Shown one piece after another: positions 34,643 to 46,225 of a stretch of DNA of 64,000 bases (the first letter of the stretch is position 1; each line of letters opens with the position of its first letter). The stretch is from Azospirillum sp. TSH58 (GTDB lineage: Bacteria > Pseudomonadota > Alphaproteobacteria > Azospirillales > Azospirillaceae). The notes under the pieces were generated by a model. That model made no database searches, was not told where the DNA came from, and saw only the letters and a list, made by a program, of their open reading frames with translations. The translations under genes and the position numbers were made by a program. The stretch is taken from positions 62,001-126,000 of the forward strand of contig NZ_CP022363.1 in NCBI RefSeq assembly GCF_003119115.1, written 5' to 3'.

Positions 34643-36136
34643 ATGAGCGTCAGCACCGACCTCCAGCTCGACCCCTTCGCGCTCGCCAGGGAGCTGTCGG
34701 GCAAGCATTTCTTCGGCGGGGAGTTCCGCCCGGCCTCCTCCGGCAAGGGCTTCCCCGTCGTGAACCCGGCGACCGGCGAGACGGTGGCCGAGGCCGCCTT
34801 CGGCGAGGCGGCGGATGTCGACGCCGCGGTGGCCGCCGCGGTGGCCGCGCAGAAGGAATGGGCCAAGCGCCCGGTGCGGGAGCGCGGCAAGCTGGTCGCC
34901 GAATGCGGGCGCGTGCTCGACGCCCACAAGGAGGAAATCGCCAAGCTGATCGCGCTGGAGACCGGCAAGGCGCTGCGCACCGAGTCGCGCGTCGAGGCGG
35001 GCGTGCTGTCCGACGCCTTCGTCTTCTTCGGCGGTCTGGCGCCGGAGCTGAAGGGCGAGACGGTCCCCTTCAATCCGTCCATGCTGACCATGACGGTGCG
35101 CGAGCCGGTGGGCGTGGTCGGGGCGATCATCCCGTGGAACGTGCCGCTCCTGCTGATGGCGCTGAAGATCGCCCCGGCGATGGTGGCGGGCAACGCCGTG
35201 GTGGTGAAGTCGGCGGAGGAGGCTCCGCTCGCTGTGCTGCGCGTCGTGCAGCTCATCAACACGGTGATTCCGGCGGGGGTGGTGAACATCCTCTCGGGCT
35301 ACGGTCCGGAGTGCGGTGCCCCGCTGGTGGCCCACAAGGACGTGAAGAAGGTGACCTTCACCGGCTCCGTCGAGACCGGCAAGATCGTCTACAAGACCGC
35401 TGCCGAGAAGCTGATTCCGGTGACGCTGGAGCTGGGTGGCAAGAGCCCGATGATCGTCTGCGGCGACGCCGACCTGGATCAGGCCATCGCAGGGGCCATC
35501 GCCGGCATGCGCTTCACCCGCCAGGGCCAGAGCTGCACCGCGTCGTCGCGCATCTTCGTCCATGACAGCATCCACGACGCCTTCGTGGAGAAGCTGAAGG
35601 AGAAGGTGAACGCCATGAAGATGGGCGACCCACTGGACGAGTCGACCGACATCGGCACCATCGTCTCACCGCAGCAGCTCGACCGGGTGCAGAGCTACAT
35701 CGCCATCGGCAAGGAGGGCGGGGCGACGCCGCATGTCTGCTCGGCGATGCCGTCCGATCCGAAGCTGACCAAGGGCCTGTACGTGCAGCCGCACATCTTC
35801 ACCGGCGTGAAGAACAGCGACCGCATCGCGCAGGAAGAGATCTTCGGCCCGGTCTGCTGCGTCATCCGCTGGACCGATTACGAAGAGGTCATCGCCCAGG
35901 CCAACGACACCGAATACGGTCTCGCCGCGACCATCTGGACCCGTGACCTGAAAGTGGCGATGGACGCGGTGCACCGGCTGGAGGCCGGATTCGTGCAGGT
36001 GAACCAAAATCTGGTCGTGCAGCCGAACCTGTCCTACGGCGGCGTGAAGTCGTCGGGGTTGGGCAAGGAAGCCTCGCTGGAAGCGATGCTGGAGCACTTC
36101 ACCCACAAGAAGACGATCATCATCAACATGAAGTGA
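34643..36136 (+). CDS. NAD(P)-dependent aldehyde dehydrogenase
   Basis: 497 residues. The catalytic cysteine lies in [12 protein letters not shown] and the general base Glu in [13 protein letters not shown]. The cofactor turn [11 protein letters not shown] and the oligomerisation and late motif [13 protein letters not shown] are all standard for the ALDH superfamily. It oxidises an aldehyde to the acid, which the adjacent ligases could then activate. It is the last gene of the importer operon; a strong terminator hairpin follows at 36144-36180. Confidence 0.92.
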   Translation: MSVSTDLQLDPFALARELSGKHFFGGEFRPASSGKGFPVVNPATGETVAEAAFGEAADVDAAVAAAVAAQKEWAKRPVRERGKLVAECGRVLDAHKEEIAKLIALETGKALRTESRVEAGVLSDAFVFFGGLAPELKGETVPFNPSMLTMTVREPVGVVGAIIPWNVPLLLMALKIAPAMVAGNAVVVKSAEEAPLAVLRVVQLINTVIPAGVVNILSGYGPECGAPLVAHKDVKKVTFTGSVETGKIVYKTAAEKLIPVTLELGGKSPMIVCGDADLDQAIAGAIAGMRFTRQGQSCTASSRIFVHDSIHDAFVEKLKEKVNAMKMGDPLDESTDIGTIVSPQQLDRVQSYIAIGKEGGATPHVCSAMPSDPKLTKGLYVQPHIFTGVKNSDRIAQEEIFGPVCCVIRWTDYEEVIAQANDTEYGLAATIWTRDLKVAMDAVHRLEAGFVQVNQNLVVQPNLSYGGVKSSGLGKEASLEAMLEHFTHKKTIIINMK

Positions 36137-36143
36137 GCGGACC

Positions 36144-36180
36144 CTCTTGGCCCTCCTCCGGAAGGGGGATGGGCCAAGAG
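36144..36180 (+). terminator. strong hairpin ending the importer operon
   Basis: CTCTTGGCCC (36144-36153) pairs with GGGCCAAGAG (36171-36180), with further pairing of CTCC/GGGG inside. It begins 7 bases after the aldehyde dehydrogenase stop and separates this operon from the liu promoter and operators. Confidence 0.75.
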
Positions 36181-36198
36181 GCCTTGCCACGCCCATTT

Positions 36199-36236
36199 CC
36201 ATACGCTACCGTACGGCTCCATACGTCGCCGTATGG
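36199..36236. promoter_or_regulatory. tandem TetR-type operators ahead of the liu operon
   Basis: Two near-identical dyads lie side by side: CCATACGCTACCGTACGG (36199-36216) and CCATACGTCGCCGTATGG (36219-36236). The second has a perfect ATACG-N4-CGTAT core and the first differs by one base. The centres are 20 bases apart, about two helical turns. The same core lies before the TetR gene at 19187-19204. The operators end 40 bases before liuA. Confidence 0.7.
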
Positions 36237-36276
36237 CGGGAACGAAGAACAGACCTCCGGGGGGAGCGCCAACACC

Positions 36277-37449
36277 ATGCTGTCGAACCAGTATCCGACC
36301 CTGAACTTCGACCTCGGCGAATCCGCGGACATGCTGCGCGACACCGTGCGCAGCTTCGCCGCCGACGAGATCGCGCCCCGCGCTGCCGAGATCGACCGCA
36401 CCAACGAGTTCCCGAACGAGCTGTGGCGGAAGTTCGGCGACCTCGGCGTGCTCGGCATCACGGCGGAGGAGGAATACGGCGGCGCCGGCATGGGCTATCT
36501 GGAGCATGTCGTGGCGATGGAGGAAATCTCCCGCGCCTCGGCCTCGGTCGGCCTCAGCTACGGCGCGCACTCCAACCTCTGCGTCAACCAGATCCGCAAG
36601 AACGGCACGGCGGAGCAGAAGACCCGCTACCTGCCCAAGCTGATCTCCGGCGAGCACATCGGTGCCCTCGCCATGTCGGAGCCGAACGCCGGGTCCGACG
36701 TGGTGTCGATGAAGCTGCGCGCCGAGAAGCAGGGCGACCGCTACGTGCTGAACGGCACGAAGATGTGGATCACCAACGGGCCGGACGCCGACACGCTGGT
36801 GGTCTACGCCAAGACCGACGTCAACGCCGGCCCGCGCGGCATCACCGCCTTCCTGATCGAAAAGTCGTTCAAGGGCTTCTCCGTCGCGCAGAAGCTCGAC
36901 AAGCTGGGCATGCGCGGCTCCAACACCGGCGAGCTGGTGTTCGAGGACTGCGAAGTGCCGGAGGAGAACATCCTGGGCGGCGTCGGGCGCGGCGTGAACG
37001 TGCTGATGTCCGGCCTCGACTACGAGCGCGCGGTGCTGGCCGGCGGGCCGCTCGGCATCATGCAGGCCTGCATGGACGTGGTGGTTCCCTATCTGCACGA
37101 CCGCAAGCAGTTCGGCCAGCCGATCGGCGAGTTCCAGCTCATGCAGGGCAAGCTGGCCGACATGTACACGATCATGAACGCCGCCAAGGCCTACGTGTAC
37201 GCCGTCGCCAAGGCCTGCGACCGCGGCGAGACGGCCCGCAAGGACGCCGCCGGGGCGATCCTCTTCGCCGCCGAGAAGGCGACCTGGATGGCGCTGGAGG
37301 CCATTCAGACTCTGGGCGGCAACGGCTACATCAACGAATACCCGACGGGCCGCCTGCTGCGCGACGCCAAGCTCTACGAGATCGGCGCCGGCACCAGCGA
37401 GATCCGCCGCATGCTGATCGGGCGCGAGCTGTTCAAGGAAACGGCCTGA
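36277..37449 (+). CDS. liuA: isovaleryl-CoA dehydrogenase
   Basis: 390 residues. Beyond the general acyl-CoA dehydrogenase motifs ([53 protein letters not shown]), it has the isovaleryl-specific catalytic Glu at E250 in [17 protein letters not shown]. At the usual position of other family members it has GAGTSEI, with Ala-Gly and no Glu. It converts isovaleryl-CoA to 3-methylcrotonyl-CoA in leucine breakdown and passes electrons to ETF. It is the first gene of the liu operon, behind tandem operators. GGGAG lies 10 bases before the ATG; longer frames upstream run through the operator. Confidence 0.95.
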   Translation: MLSNQYPTLNFDLGESADMLRDTVRSFAADEIAPRAAEIDRTNEFPNELWRKFGDLGVLGITAEEEYGGAGMGYLEHVVAMEEISRASASVGLSYGAHSNLCVNQIRKNGTAEQKTRYLPKLISGEHIGALAMSEPNAGSDVVSMKLRAEKQGDRYVLNGTKMWITNGPDADTLVVYAKTDVNAGPRGITAFLIEKSFKGFSVAQKLDKLGMRGSNTGELVFEDCEVPEENILGGVGRGVNVLMSGLDYERAVLAGGPLGIMQACMDVVVPYLHDRKQFGQPIGEFQLMQGKLADMYTIMNAAKAYVYAVAKACDRGETARKDAAGAILFAAEKATWMALEAIQTLGGNGYINEYPTGRLLRDAKLYEIGAGTSEIRRMLIGRELFKETA

Positions 37450-37473
37450 GGGAAACGGCCTGAGGGAAACGGC
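37437..37473 (+). repeat. 14-bp tandem repeat spanning the liuA stop codon
   Basis: GGAAACGGCCTGAG occurs at 37437-37450 and 37451-37464, with a 9-base third start at 37465. It covers the TGA of liuA and repeats it in the downstream gap. It looks like slippage duplication; no function is visible. Confidence 0.7.
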
Positions 37474-37499
37474 GCAAAGCCGGAGGGAAGGGAAGAACC

Positions 37500-38681
37500 A
37501 TGACCGATACCGTTGTGATCGCGGGCGCCGCCCGCACGCCGATGGGCGGCTTCCAGGGCGACCTGCAGGGCCTGACCGCGCCGCAGCTCGGCTCCGCCGC
37601 CATCAAGGCGGCGCTGGAGCGCGCCGGCGTCAAGCCGGAGGCGGTGGACGAGGTGTTCATGGGCAACGTCCTGCCCGCCGGGCTGGGACAGGCGCCGGCC
37701 CGTCAGGCGTCGCTCGGCGCCGGCATCCCGGAGGCCGCGGGCTGCACGACCATCTCCAAGGTCTGCGGGTCGGGCATGAAGGCGCTGATGCTCGCCACCG
37801 ACCTCATCAAGGCCGGATCGGCCACGGTCATGGTGGCCGGCGGCATGGAGAGCATGTCCAACGCCCCCTATCTGCTGGACCGCGCGCGCGGCGGCTACCG
37901 CATGGGCCATGGCCGCGTGCTCGACCACATGTTCCTCGACGGGCTGGAGGACGCCTACGACCGCGGGCGCCTGATGGGCACCTTCGCGGAGGAATGCGCC
38001 ACCCATTACCAGTTCACCCGCGAGGCGCAGGACAACTACGCCATCGAGAGCCTGAACCGCGCCCGCCGCGCGACCGAGGACGGCAGCTTCGTCAAGGAGA
38101 TCACCCCGGTCACCGTCAAGGGCCGCAAGGGCGACACGGTGGTGGAGAAGGACGAGCAGCCGCTGAAGGCCGACCCGGCCAAGATTCCGACGCTGAAGCC
38201 CGCCTTCGCCAAGGATGGCACGGTGACGGCGGCCAACGCCTCCTCCATATCCGACGGCGCGGCGGCGCTTGTGCTGACCACGCGGTCCAACGCGGAGAAG
38301 CTCGGCCTGCCGATCCTCGCGGAGATCAAGGCCCACGCCAACCACGCCCAGGCCCCGGCCTGGTTCACCACCGCTCCGGTCGGCGCGATCAACAAGGTGC
38401 TGGAGCGCGCCGGGTGGTCGGCCAAGGACGTTGACCTCTACGAGCTGAACGAGGCCTTCGCCGTCGTCGCCATGGCGGCGATGCGCGAACTCGACATCCC
38501 GCACGACAAGATCAACGTGCATGGCGGCGCCTGCGCGCTCGGCCATCCGATCGGTGCGTCGGGCGCGCGCATCCTCGTCACGCTGCTGGCGGCGCTGGAG
38601 AAGAACGGGCTGAAGCGCGGCGTCGCCTCGCTGTGCATCGGCGGCGGCGAGGCCACGGCGGTCGCGGTGGAGCTGGTGTAA
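37500..38681 (+). CDS. acetyl-CoA acetyltransferase (thiolase II)
   Basis: 393 residues, exact family length. Acyl-binding cysteine C89 lies in [11 protein letters not shown], His349 in [13 protein letters not shown] and the second catalytic cysteine C379 in LCIGGGEAT. In a liu operon it would cleave acetoacetyl-CoA, the end product of leucine (after CoA transfer) and ketone body breakdown, to two acetyl-CoA. A role in 2-methylacetoacetyl-CoA cleavage for isoleucine is possible, given the short-chain dehydrogenase at the operon end. GGAGGGAAGGGAA precedes the ATG. Confidence 0.94.
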   Translation: MTDTVVIAGAARTPMGGFQGDLQGLTAPQLGSAAIKAALERAGVKPEAVDEVFMGNVLPAGLGQAPARQASLGAGIPEAAGCTTISKVCGSGMKALMLATDLIKAGSATVMVAGGMESMSNAPYLLDRARGGYRMGHGRVLDHMFLDGLEDAYDRGRLMGTFAEECATHYQFTREAQDNYAIESLNRARRATEDGSFVKEITPVTVKGRKGDTVVEKDEQPLKADPAKIPTLKPAFAKDGTVTAANASSISDGAAALVLTTRSNAEKLGLPILAEIKAHANHAQAPAWFTTAPVGAINKVLERAGWSAKDVDLYELNEAFAVVAMAAMRELDIPHDKINVHGGACALGHPIGASGARILVTLLAALEKNGLKRGVASLCIGGGEATAVAVELV

Positions 38682-38691
38682 GGGGACACTT

Positions 38692-38795
38692 GCCCCCACC
38701 CTAACCCTCCCCCGCTCACGCAGGGGAGGGGACAAAACTCCCTCCCTTGCGAAGCGGGGGAGGGAAGGGGCCCGCGAAGCGGGAAGGGTGGGGGC
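38692..38795. repeat. palindromic intergenic repeat, copy 6
   Basis: Outer arms gcccccaccctaaccctccc and gggaagggtgggggc, inner arms CTCCCCCGCT and AGCGGGGGAGG. It lies inside the liu operon and ends 13 bases before the ribosome site of the next acyl-CoA dehydrogenase. Confidence 0.8.
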
Positions 38796-38817
38796 TTCGG
38801 GATCGGGAGGGAAAGCA

Positions 38818-39951
38818 ATGCGGCTGACGGAAGAGCAGCGGATGGTGCGCGACATGGCGCGGGATTTCGCGGCGGAACGGCTGGCGCCCACCGCCGCCGA
38901 GCGCGACCGCACCGGCGCCTTCCCCAAGGAGGAGCTGGCCGAGATGGGCCGGCTCGGCCTGATGGGCATGCTGGTGCCGGAGGCGTTCGACGGCGCCGGC
39001 ACCGACCACATCGCCTACGCGCTCGCCATCGAGGAGATCGCGGCGGGCGACGGCGCCATCTCCACCATCATGAGCGTGCACAACTCCGTCGGCTGCATGC
39101 CGATCCTGAAGTTCGGCAGCGCCGAGCAGAAGGAGCGCTTCCTGAAGCCGATGGCCCGCGGCGAGCAGCTCGGCTGCTTCTGCCTGACCGAGCCGCAGGC
39201 GGGGTCCGACGCCGCCGCCATCAAGACCCGCGCGCGGCGCGACGGCAACCACTGGGTCCTCAACGGCACCAAGCAGTTCATCACGTCGGGCAAGAACGCC
39301 GACGTCGCCATCGTCTTCGCGGTCAGCGACCCCGACGCCGGCAAGAAGGGCATCACCGCCTTCGTCGTGCCGACCGACACCCCCGGCTTCCAGGTCGCGC
39401 GGGTGGAGGAGAAGCTCGGCCAGAGCTGTTCCGACACCTGCCAGATCGTGCTGGAGGACTGCCGCATCCCCGCCGACCTGATGCTCGGCGCGGAGGGCGG
39501 CGGCTACCGGGTGGCGCTCGCCAACCTGGAGGGCGGGCGCATCGGCATCGCCTCGCAGTCTGTGGGCATGGCGCGCTCCGCGCTCGACCACGCCACGCGC
39601 TACGCCCAGGAGCGGCAGAGCATGGGCGTGCCGATCATCCAGCATCAGGCGGTGGCCTTCCGGCTGGCCGACATGGCGACGAAGGTGGAGGCCGCGCGCC
39701 AGCTCGTCCTGCACGCGGCGAGCCTGCGCGACGCGGGCGAGCCCTGCCTGAAGGAGGCCGCCATGGCGAAGCTGTTCGCCTCGGAAATCGCCGAGCGCGT
39801 CTGCTCCGACGCCATCCAGATCCACGGCGGCTACGGCTATCTGAACGATTTCCCGGTGGAGCGCATTTATAGAGACGTGCGCGTCTGCCAGATCTATGAG
39901 GGCACGAGCGACATCCAGCGGCTGGTCATCAGCCGCGCCCTGATGCAGTAG
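38818..39951 (+). CDS. short/branched-chain acyl-CoA dehydrogenase
   Basis: 377 residues from ATG 38818 (GGGAGG upstream); a longer frame starts in the repeat. Motifs: [71 protein letters not shown]. The catalytic base is E361, the common position, unlike liuA. It is of the short-chain or 2-methylbutyryl type. Inside the liu operon it most plausibly handles 2-methylbutyryl-CoA (isoleucine) or butyryl-CoA. The substrate call is inference. Confidence 0.87.
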   Translation: MRLTEEQRMVRDMARDFAAERLAPTAAERDRTGAFPKEELAEMGRLGLMGMLVPEAFDGAGTDHIAYALAIEEIAAGDGAISTIMSVHNSVGCMPILKFGSAEQKERFLKPMARGEQLGCFCLTEPQAGSDAAAIKTRARRDGNHWVLNGTKQFITSGKNADVAIVFAVSDPDAGKKGITAFVVPTDTPGFQVARVEEKLGQSCSDTCQIVLEDCRIPADLMLGAEGGGYRVALANLEGGRIGIASQSVGMARSALDHATRYAQERQSMGVPIIQHQAVAFRLADMATKVEAARQLVLHAASLRDAGEPCLKEAAMAKLFASEIAERVCSDAIQIHGGYGYLNDFPVERIYRDVRVCQIYEGTSDIQRLVISRALMQ

Positions 39952-39979
39952 AACAAGAAGAGACGGGAGGACGACGGCC

Positions 39980-41587
39980 ATGACCGTCCTGAAGAGCGCC
40001 CTGAACCCGCGCTCCGCCGAGTTCCAGACGAACGCCGACGCCATGTCCGCCCTGGTCGCCGACCTGCGCGAAAAGGTGGGCGCGATCAAGCAGGGTGGCG
40101 GGGTGAAGGCCCGCGACAAGCACCTGTCCCGCGGCAAGCTGCTGCCGCGCGAGCGCATCCGCCAGCTTCTCGACGTGGGCTCGCCCTTCCTGGAGCTGTC
40201 GCAGATGGCCGCCTACGGCGTCTATGACGACGACATCCCGGCGGCGGGCATCATCACCGGCATCGGCAGCGTGGCCGGGCAGGAATGCATGGTGGTCGTC
40301 AACGACGCCACGGTGAAGGGCGGCACCTACTTCCCCCTGACCGTCAAGAAGCACCTGCGGGCGCAGGAAGTGGCGCAGCAGAACAACCTGCCCTGCATCT
40401 ATCTGGTGGACAGCGGCGGCGCCAACCTGCCGAACCAGGACGAGGTGTTCCCCGACCGCGACCATTTCGGCCGCATCTTCTTCAACCAGGCCAACATGTC
40501 CGCTCAGGGCATCCCGCAGATCGCGGTGGTGATGGGAAGCTGCACGGCGGGCGGCGCCTACGTCCCGGCGATGTCGGACGAGGCGATCATCGTGCGCAAC
40601 CAGGGCACCATCTTCCTCGGCGGCCCGCCGCTGGTGAAGGCGGCGACCGGCGAGGTGGTGTCGGCGGAAGACCTCGGCGGGGCGGACGTGCATTCCCGCA
40701 CCTCCGGCGTGACCGACCATTACGCGATGAACGACGCCCACGCGCTCGCCATGGCGCGCAAGGTCGTGTCGAACCTGAACCGCAGCAAGCGCATCGACAT
40801 GGACCTGCGCGAGCCGCAGGAGCCGGCCTACGACCCCCGCGAACTCTACGGCGTGATCCCCAGCGACCCGCGCAAGCCCTTCGACGTGCGCGAGGTCATC
40901 GCCCGCGTCGTCGACGGCTCGGTGCTGGACGAGTTCAAGCCGCTCTACGGCACGACGCTGGTCTGCGGCTTCGCCCACATCTTCGGCTACCCGGTCGGCA
41001 TCATCGCCAACAACGGCATCCTCTTCAGCGAATCCGCCCTGAAGGGCGCGCATTTCGTCGAGCTGTGCTGCCAGCGCGGCATTCCGCTGGTCTTCCTCCA
41101 GAACATCACCGGCTTCATGGTCGGGCGGAAGTACGAGGCCGGCGGCATCGCCAAGGACGGCGCGAAGCTGGTCACCGCCGTCGCCTGCGCCAAGGTGCCG
41201 AAATTCACCGTCATCATCGGCGGCAGCTACGGTGCCGGCAACTACGGCATGTGCGGGCGCGCCTATTCCCCGCGCTTCCTGTGGATGTGGCCGAATTCGC
41301 GCATCTCCGTGATGGGCGGGGAGCAGGCGGCGGGCGTGCTCGCCCAGGTCCGGCGCGACGCCATGGAATCCCAGGGCAAGTCCTGGGCGCCGGAGGAGGA
41401 GGAGGCTTTCAAGGCGCCCATCCGCCAGCAGTACGAACACCAGGGCCACCCCTACTACGCCTCCGCCCGGCTGTGGGACGACGGCATCATCGATCCGGCG
41501 GACACCCGCATGGTGCTCGGCCTCGGCCTGTCGGCGTCGCTGAACGCCCCGGTCGAGAAGACCACCTTCGGCGTGTTCCGGATGTGA
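39980..41587 (+). CDS. liuB: methylcrotonyl-CoA carboxylase beta (carboxyltransferase) subunit
   Basis: 535 residues, the expected length. It holds the carboxyltransferase crotonase-like fold with [23 protein letters not shown], the oxyanion loop [19 protein letters not shown], and the biotin-site loop [20 protein letters not shown]. The phrase [11 protein letters not shown] is typical of methylcrotonyl- rather than propionyl-CoA carboxylases. It carboxylates 3-methylcrotonyl-CoA using carboxybiotin from liuD. The order liuB-liuC-liuD-liuE here is the standard proteobacterial one. Confidence 0.94.
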   Translation: MTVLKSALNPRSAEFQTNADAMSALVADLREKVGAIKQGGGVKARDKHLSRGKLLPRERIRQLLDVGSPFLELSQMAAYGVYDDDIPAAGIITGIGSVAGQECMVVVNDATVKGGTYFPLTVKKHLRAQEVAQQNNLPCIYLVDSGGANLPNQDEVFPDRDHFGRIFFNQANMSAQGIPQIAVVMGSCTAGGAYVPAMSDEAIIVRNQGTIFLGGPPLVKAATGEVVSAEDLGGADVHSRTSGVTDHYAMNDAHALAMARKVVSNLNRSKRIDMDLREPQEPAYDPRELYGVIPSDPRKPFDVREVIARVVDGSVLDEFKPLYGTTLVCGFAHIFGYPVGIIANNGILFSESALKGAHFVELCCQRGIPLVFLQNITGFMVGRKYEAGGIAKDGAKLVTAVACAKVPKFTVIIGGSYGAGNYGMCGRAYSPRFLWMWPNSRISVMGGEQAAGVLAQVRRDAMESQGKSWAPEEEEAFKAPIRQQYEHQGHPYYASARLWDDGIIDPADTRMVLGLGLSASLNAPVEKTTFGVFRM

Positions 41588-41604
41588 GCGGAGGGACGAC
41601 GAGC

Positions 41605-42387
41605 ATGAGCGACATTCTGATCGACATCGCCGCCAGCGGCGTCGCCGCCGTCACGATGAACCGGGCGGAGGTGCACAACGCCTTCAACGAGCGGGTCATC
41701 GCCGATCTGACCGACGCCGTCCTCAGCCTGGGATCGAACCCGGACGTCCGCGCCATCCTGCTGCGTGGTGCTGGCAAAAGCTTCTCCGCCGGGGCCGACC
41801 TCGGCTGGATGAAGAAGATGGCGGGCTACAGCCACGAGGAGAACGTCCAGGACGCCATGGGCCTCGCCACCATGCTGCGCACGCTGGACGAATGCCCGAA
41901 GCCGACCATCGCCGTGGTGCAGGGGCCGGCCTTCGGCGGCGGGGTGGGGCTGGTCGCCGCCTGCGATATCGCCATCGCCGCGGAAACCGCCAGCTTCGCC
42001 CTGACCGAGGTGCGGCTGGGCCTGATCCCCGCGGTCATCAGCCCCTATGTGGTGGCCGCGATGGGCGAGCGCGCCTGCCGCCGCTACTTCCTGACGGCGG
42101 AACGCTTCTCCGCCGCCGAGGCGCTGCGGCTCGGCCTGCTGCACCAGACCGTTCCGGCGACGGAGCTGGACGCCTGCGTCGAGGTGATGGTGCGCAACCT
42201 TCTGCAATGCGGCCCGGCCTCGCAGACCGCGGCGAAGGAGCTGATCCGCGCCGTGGCGCGCCGTCCGCTGGACGACGCGCTGGTCCGCGGCACGGCGGAG
42301 CGCATCGCCCGCCAGCGCGCGAGCGACGAGGGGAGGGAGGGCGTCGGCGCCTTCCTGGAGAAACGCGAACCCGCGTGGCGGAGCTGA
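41605..42387 (+). CDS. liuC: 3-methylglutaconyl-CoA hydratase (enoyl-CoA hydratase family)
   Basis: 260 residues. Crotonase signatures are NRAEVHNAFNERVIADL at the N-terminus, SAGADLGWMKKMAGYS (oxyanion hole and substrate loop, typical of methylglutaconyl hydratases) and GGGVGLVAACDIAIAAETASFALTEVRLGLIPAVISPYV with the catalytic region. It hydrates 3-methylglutaconyl-CoA to HMG-CoA. ATG 41605 has GGAGGG upstream. The stop overlaps the liuD start as TGATG. Confidence 0.93.
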   Translation: MSDILIDIAASGVAAVTMNRAEVHNAFNERVIADLTDAVLSLGSNPDVRAILLRGAGKSFSAGADLGWMKKMAGYSHEENVQDAMGLATMLRTLDECPKPTIAVVQGPAFGGGVGLVAACDIAIAAETASFALTEVRLGLIPAVISPYVVAAMGERACRRYFLTAERFSAAEALRLGLLHQTVPATELDACVEVMVRNLLQCGPASQTAAKELIRAVARRPLDDALVRGTAERIARQRASDEGREGVGAFLEKREPAWRS

Positions 42388-44411
42388 TGGCCATGTTCGA
42401 GACAGGCATGTTCGACAAGATTCTGATCGCGAACCGCGGCGAGATCGCCTGCCGCGTCATCCGCACCGCCCGTCGCATGGGCATCCGCACCGTCGCCGTG
42501 TACTCGGAAGCCGACGCCCGCGCCATGCATGTGGAGATGGCCGACGAGGCCGTTTGCATCGGCCCGGCGCCGGTCGGCGAGAGCTACCTGCGCGGCGACG
42601 TCATTCTTGAGGTCGCCCGGCGCACCGGCGCCCAGGCCGTCCATCCCGGCTACGGCTTCCTGTCGGAGAACGCCGGCTTCGCGGCGGCTTGCGCCGAGGC
42701 CGGCGTGGTCTTCATCGGCCCGCCGATCGAGGCCATCCGCGTCATGGGCTCCAAGGCGGAATCCAAGCGCGTGATGTCCCAGGCCGACGTGCCGCTGGTT
42801 CCCGGCTTCCACGGCGAGGCCCAGGACCTGGAGACGCTCAGCGCCGAGGCCGAGCGCATCGGCTATCCCGTGCTGGTCAAGGCCTCGGCGGGCGGCGGCG
42901 GCAAGGGCATGCGCGTGGTCCGCGCCGCCGGCGAATTCGCCGACGCGGTGGCCGGCGCCAAGCGCGAGGCCAAGGCCGCCTTCGGCGACGACAGCGTGCT
43001 TCTGGAGAAGTATCTGGGTCGCCCGCGCCATGTGGAGATCCAGGTCTTCTGCGACACCCACGGCAACGGCGTCTATCTGTTCGAGCGCGACTGCTCCATC
43101 CAGCGCCGCCACCAGAAGGTGATCGAGGAGGCACCGGCCCCGGCGCTGCCCGACGATCTGCGCCGCCGTATGGGCGAGGCCGCGGTGGCCGCCGCCAAGG
43201 CGGTGAACTACGTCGGCGCCGGCACGGTGGAATTCCTCTACGAGGACGGCGGTTTCTACTTCATCGAGATGAACACCCGCCTCCAGGTCGAGCATCCGGT
43301 GACCGAGAAGATCACCGGCCAGGATCTGGTGGAGTGGCAGCTGCGCGTCGCCGCCGGGGGGACGCTGCCGCTGATGCAGGACCAGCTCACCCGCCGAGGC
43401 CACGCCTTCGAGGCGCGCCTCTACGCCGAGGACCCGCAGCGCGAGTTCCTGCCGGCCATCGGCAAGCTCGTCCGCCTGCGCCCGCCCGCCGAGAACGACC
43501 ATGTCCGCGTCGACACCGGCGTCCGCGAGGGCGACGAGGTCACCATGTTCTACGACCCGATGATCGCCAAGCTGATCGTCTGGGACGAGGACCGCGACGC
43601 CGCGCTGCGCCGCCTGCGCGTGGCGCTCGCCGCCTACGAGGTGGTCGGGGTGACGACCAACGTCGCCTTCCTTGGCGCCATCGCCGGGCACCCGGCCTTC
43701 CGCGCGGTGGAGATCGACACCGGCTTCATCGAGCGGCACCGCGCCGACCTGCTGCCCCCGCCGGCCCCGGTGCCGGACCGCGGGCTGGCCATCGCGGCGC
43801 TTAGCGTGCTGCTCCGCCGCAACGCGGACACCCGCAAGGCCCGTCGCGCCGCGTCGGACCCCTGGTCGCCCTGGCTGTCGGCCAGCGGCTGGCGCCTCAA
43901 CGACGACAACCACCACGACCTGCGCCTGCTCGACGGCGACACGCCGCGTAGCCTGACCCTGCATTTCCGCCCCGACGGCTACGAGATCGAGGTGGAGGGC
44001 CGCCCGGCCATGCGGGCGGAGCGGGTGACGCTGGACGGCGACACGCTGACCGCCACCATCGACGCGGTGCGCACCCGCGCCACGGTGGTCTGCCAGGGTC
44101 TGGACCTGACCATCCTGTCGGATGGATCGGTGTGGCGCCTGCATTTCGACGACCCGACCGCCCGCGCGGCGGAGCAGGAGGGCGGTTCCGGCCGCCTGAC
44201 CGCGCCGATGCCGGGCACCGTCGTCCGCGTCCTGGTCGAGCCGGGCCAGACGGTGGAGGCGGGCGCGCCGCTGATGCTGCTGGAGGCGATGAAGATGGAG
44301 CACACCATCAAGGCTCCCGCCGCCGGCACGGTCAGCGCCGTCAACTTCGCGGCGGGCGATCAGGTGTCCGAAGGCGTGGACCTGCTGGTCCTCGACGTGG
44401 CGGAGGGATGA
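42387..44411 (+). CDS. liuD: methylcrotonyl-CoA carboxylase alpha (biotin carboxylase and carrier) subunit
   Basis: 674 residues. The biotin carboxylase domain opens [20 protein letters not shown] and has the ATP loop [34 protein letters not shown] and [26 protein letters not shown] linker domain follows, then the biotinyl domain with LEAMKMEH, where K636 is the biotinylated lysine. It carboxylates biotin and feeds liuB. ATG 42387 overlaps the liuC stop; ATG 42393, six bases later, has GGAG at a better distance and may be the true start. Confidence 0.94.
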   Translation: MAMFETGMFDKILIANRGEIACRVIRTARRMGIRTVAVYSEADARAMHVEMADEAVCIGPAPVGESYLRGDVILEVARRTGAQAVHPGYGFLSENAGFAAACAEAGVVFIGPPIEAIRVMGSKAESKRVMSQADVPLVPGFHGEAQDLETLSAEAERIGYPVLVKASAGGGGKGMRVVRAAGEFADAVAGAKREAKAAFGDDSVLLEKYLGRPRHVEIQVFCDTHGNGVYLFERDCSIQRRHQKVIEEAPAPALPDDLRRRMGEAAVAAAKAVNYVGAGTVEFLYEDGGFYFIEMNTRLQVEHPVTEKITGQDLVEWQLRVAAGGTLPLMQDQLTRRGHAFEARLYAEDPQREFLPAIGKLVRLRPPAENDHVRVDTGVREGDEVTMFYDPMIAKLIVWDEDRDAALRRLRVALAAYEVVGVTTNVAFLGAIAGHPAFRAVEIDTGFIERHRADLLPPPAPVPDRGLAIAALSVLLRRNADTRKARRAASDPWSPWLSASGWRLNDDNHHDLRLLDGDTPRSLTLHFRPDGYEIEVEGRPAMRAERVTLDGDTLTATIDAVRTRATVVCQGLDLTILSDGSVWRLHFDDPTARAAEQEGGSGRLTAPMPGTVVRVLVEPGQTVEAGAPLMLLEAMKMEHTIKAPAAGTVSAVNFAAGDQVSEGVDLLVLDVAEG

Positions 44412-44413
44412 GC

Positions 44414-45313
44414 ATGCGCCTGCCCAGGAGCGTCCGCATGGTGGAGGTCGGCCCGCGCGACGGCCTCCAGAACGAGAAGCAGATCGTCCCGACGGCGGTG
44501 AAGATCGGTCTGGTCGACCGGCTGACCGAGGCCGGGCTGACCGCCATCGAGGCCGGCAGCTTCGTATCGCCCAAATGGGTCCCGCAGATGGCCGACACGC
44601 CGGACGTCTTCGCCGGCATCCGGCGCAAGGAGGGGGTGCGCTACGTCGCCCTCACCCCGAACGCCAAGGGGCTGGAGGGCGCGCTCGCCGCCCGTGCCGA
44701 CGAGGTGGCGGTCTTCGCCGCCGCATCGGAGAGCTTCAGCCAAAAGAACATCAACTGCTCCATCGCCGAAAGCCTGGACCGCTTCGTCCCGGTGCTGGAG
44801 CAGGCGAAGGCCCAGGGCGTGCCGGTGCGCGGCTACGTCTCCTGCGTGCTCGGCTGCCCCTACGAGGGGGAGATCGCTCCGGCGGCGGTGGCCGCGGTGG
44901 CCGGCCAGCTGCTCGACATGGGTTGCTACGAGGTCTCGCTCGGCGACACCATCGGCACCGGCACGCCGGCCAAGGCCCAGGCGATGATCGCGGCGGTGGC
45001 GGAGCGCGTGCCGATGGAGCGCCTCGCCGTGCATTTCCACGACACCTACGGCCAGGCGCTCGCCAACATCCTGGCGACCCTGGAGATGGGCGTGGCGGTG
45101 GTGGACAGCTCCGTCGCCGGGCTGGGCGGCTGCCCCTACGCCAAGGGGGCGTCGGGCAACGTGGCGAGCGAGGACGTGCTCTACATGCTGAACGGGCTGG
45201 GCATCGAAACGGGGGTGGATATCGACAAGCTGGTGGCGGCTGGCGCTTATATCAGCGATGCCATCGGCCGACCGACCGCCTCGAAGGTCGCCCGCGCGCG
45301 GGGATGTGCGTAA
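44414..45313 (+). CDS. liuE: hydroxymethylglutaryl-CoA lyase
   Basis: 299 residues. The DRE-TIM barrel opening is [17 protein letters not shown], with the family phrase [12 protein letters not shown]. Metal-binding [12 protein letters not shown] and the catalytic cysteine C240 in [19 protein letters not shown] are intact. It cleaves HMG-CoA to acetoacetate and acetyl-CoA, the last leucine step. ATG 44414 has GGAGG 7 bases upstream; ATG 44408 overlaps the liuD stop (ATGA) but abuts the ribosome site. Product acetoacetate would need a CoA transferase, which is not in this window. Confidence 0.95.
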   Translation: MRLPRSVRMVEVGPRDGLQNEKQIVPTAVKIGLVDRLTEAGLTAIEAGSFVSPKWVPQMADTPDVFAGIRRKEGVRYVALTPNAKGLEGALAARADEVAVFAAASESFSQKNINCSIAESLDRFVPVLEQAKAQGVPVRGYVSCVLGCPYEGEIAPAAVAAVAGQLLDMGCYEVSLGDTIGTGTPAKAQAMIAAVAERVPMERLAVHFHDTYGQALANILATLEMGVAVVDSSVAGLGGCPYAKGASGNVASEDVLYMLNGLGIETGVDIDKLVAAGAYISDAIGRPTASKVARARGCA

Positions 45314-45344
45314 AACACGGGGAAAGAGGGAAGGGAAGGGCGCC

Positions 45345-46172
45345 ATGAGCTTCACGAACCTGCTGGTGCATGTGGACGACAGCGACCGCTGCGGGGAGCG
45401 GCTGACCGTCGCCCTGACCCTGGCGCAGAAGCATGGCGCCGCGCTGACCGGCCTGTTCGCGCAGAGCGACAGCTCCGGCGCCGGCATCGTCACGCGCAAG
45501 GCCGGCCCGGCGCTGACCCAGGCGGCGCAGCGGGCGCGGGAGCTGTTCGAGGAGAAGGCCCGCGAAGCCGGTGTGACCACGCGCTGGTGGCAGCTCAGCC
45601 ACGGCGAATACGGCCATGTGATCGCCGAGACGGTGATCTGCTCGCGCTACGTCGACCTCGCCGTCTTCGGCCAGCACAACCCGGAGGACAGCCGCGTCCC
45701 GGCGGACCTGCTCGAAGAGGTGGTGCTGAACGCCGGGCGCCCGGTCCTGGTCGTGCCGCACACCGGCACCTATCCGCAACTCGCCGACCGCCCGGTGATC
45801 GCCTGGAACGGCAGCCGCGAGGCCGCCCGCGCCGTCAACGACGCGCTGCCGCTGCTGAAGCAGGCCAGTTCCGTGCTGCTGCTCGCCTTCCACACCCAGC
45901 CGCGGGCGGAGGGCGGCGGCAACGTTCCGCAGGTCGACATCCTGGAGCATCTGGCGAGCCACGGCGTGAAGGCCACGCAGGAGCGCATGACCATCGCCAG
46001 CATGACCCCCATGGACGCCGTGCTGTCGCGCGCGTCGGACCATGGCGCCGATCTTCTGGTGATGGGCGGCTTCGGCGGCTATGGCGGCTCGCTGTTCCCG
46101 CTGTTCGGGCGGGGCAGCAACACCCGCCAGATCCTGCGCCAGATGACCCTTCCCGTTCTGTTGTCGCACTGA
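45345..46172 (+). CDS. tandem-domain universal stress protein (UspA family)
   Basis: 275 residues in two Usp-like halves. The first opens [20 protein letters not shown]. The second starts [22 protein letters not shown] and ends in the ATP-binding pattern [21 protein letters not shown] before PVLLSH. It lies between liuE and the ETF-QO gene on the same strand with short gaps, so it is probably part of the operon. Role is unclear; such proteins often bind ATP and modulate stress or energy metabolism. ATG 45345 follows AAGGGAAGGG. Confidence 0.9.
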   Translation: MSFTNLLVHVDDSDRCGERLTVALTLAQKHGAALTGLFAQSDSSGAGIVTRKAGPALTQAAQRARELFEEKAREAGVTTRWWQLSHGEYGHVIAETVICSRYVDLAVFGQHNPEDSRVPADLLEEVVLNAGRPVLVVPHTGTYPQLADRPVIAWNGSREAARAVNDALPLLKQASSVLLLAFHTQPRAEGGGNVPQVDILEHLASHGVKATQERMTIASMTPMDAVLSRASDHGADLLVMGGFGGYGGSLFPLFGRGSNTRQILRQMTLPVLLSH

Positions 46173-46225
46173 CCGACGTTGTTCGCACGAAAAGTTGTTC
46201 GCACGAAACAAGGAAAGAAGAAGAA

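Noticed and set aside
46173..46225. 15-base direct repeat GTTGTTCGCACGAAA before the ETF-QO gene as a regulatory element
   Set aside because: Only two adjacent copies within a transcribed gap; simple slippage is enough to explain it.
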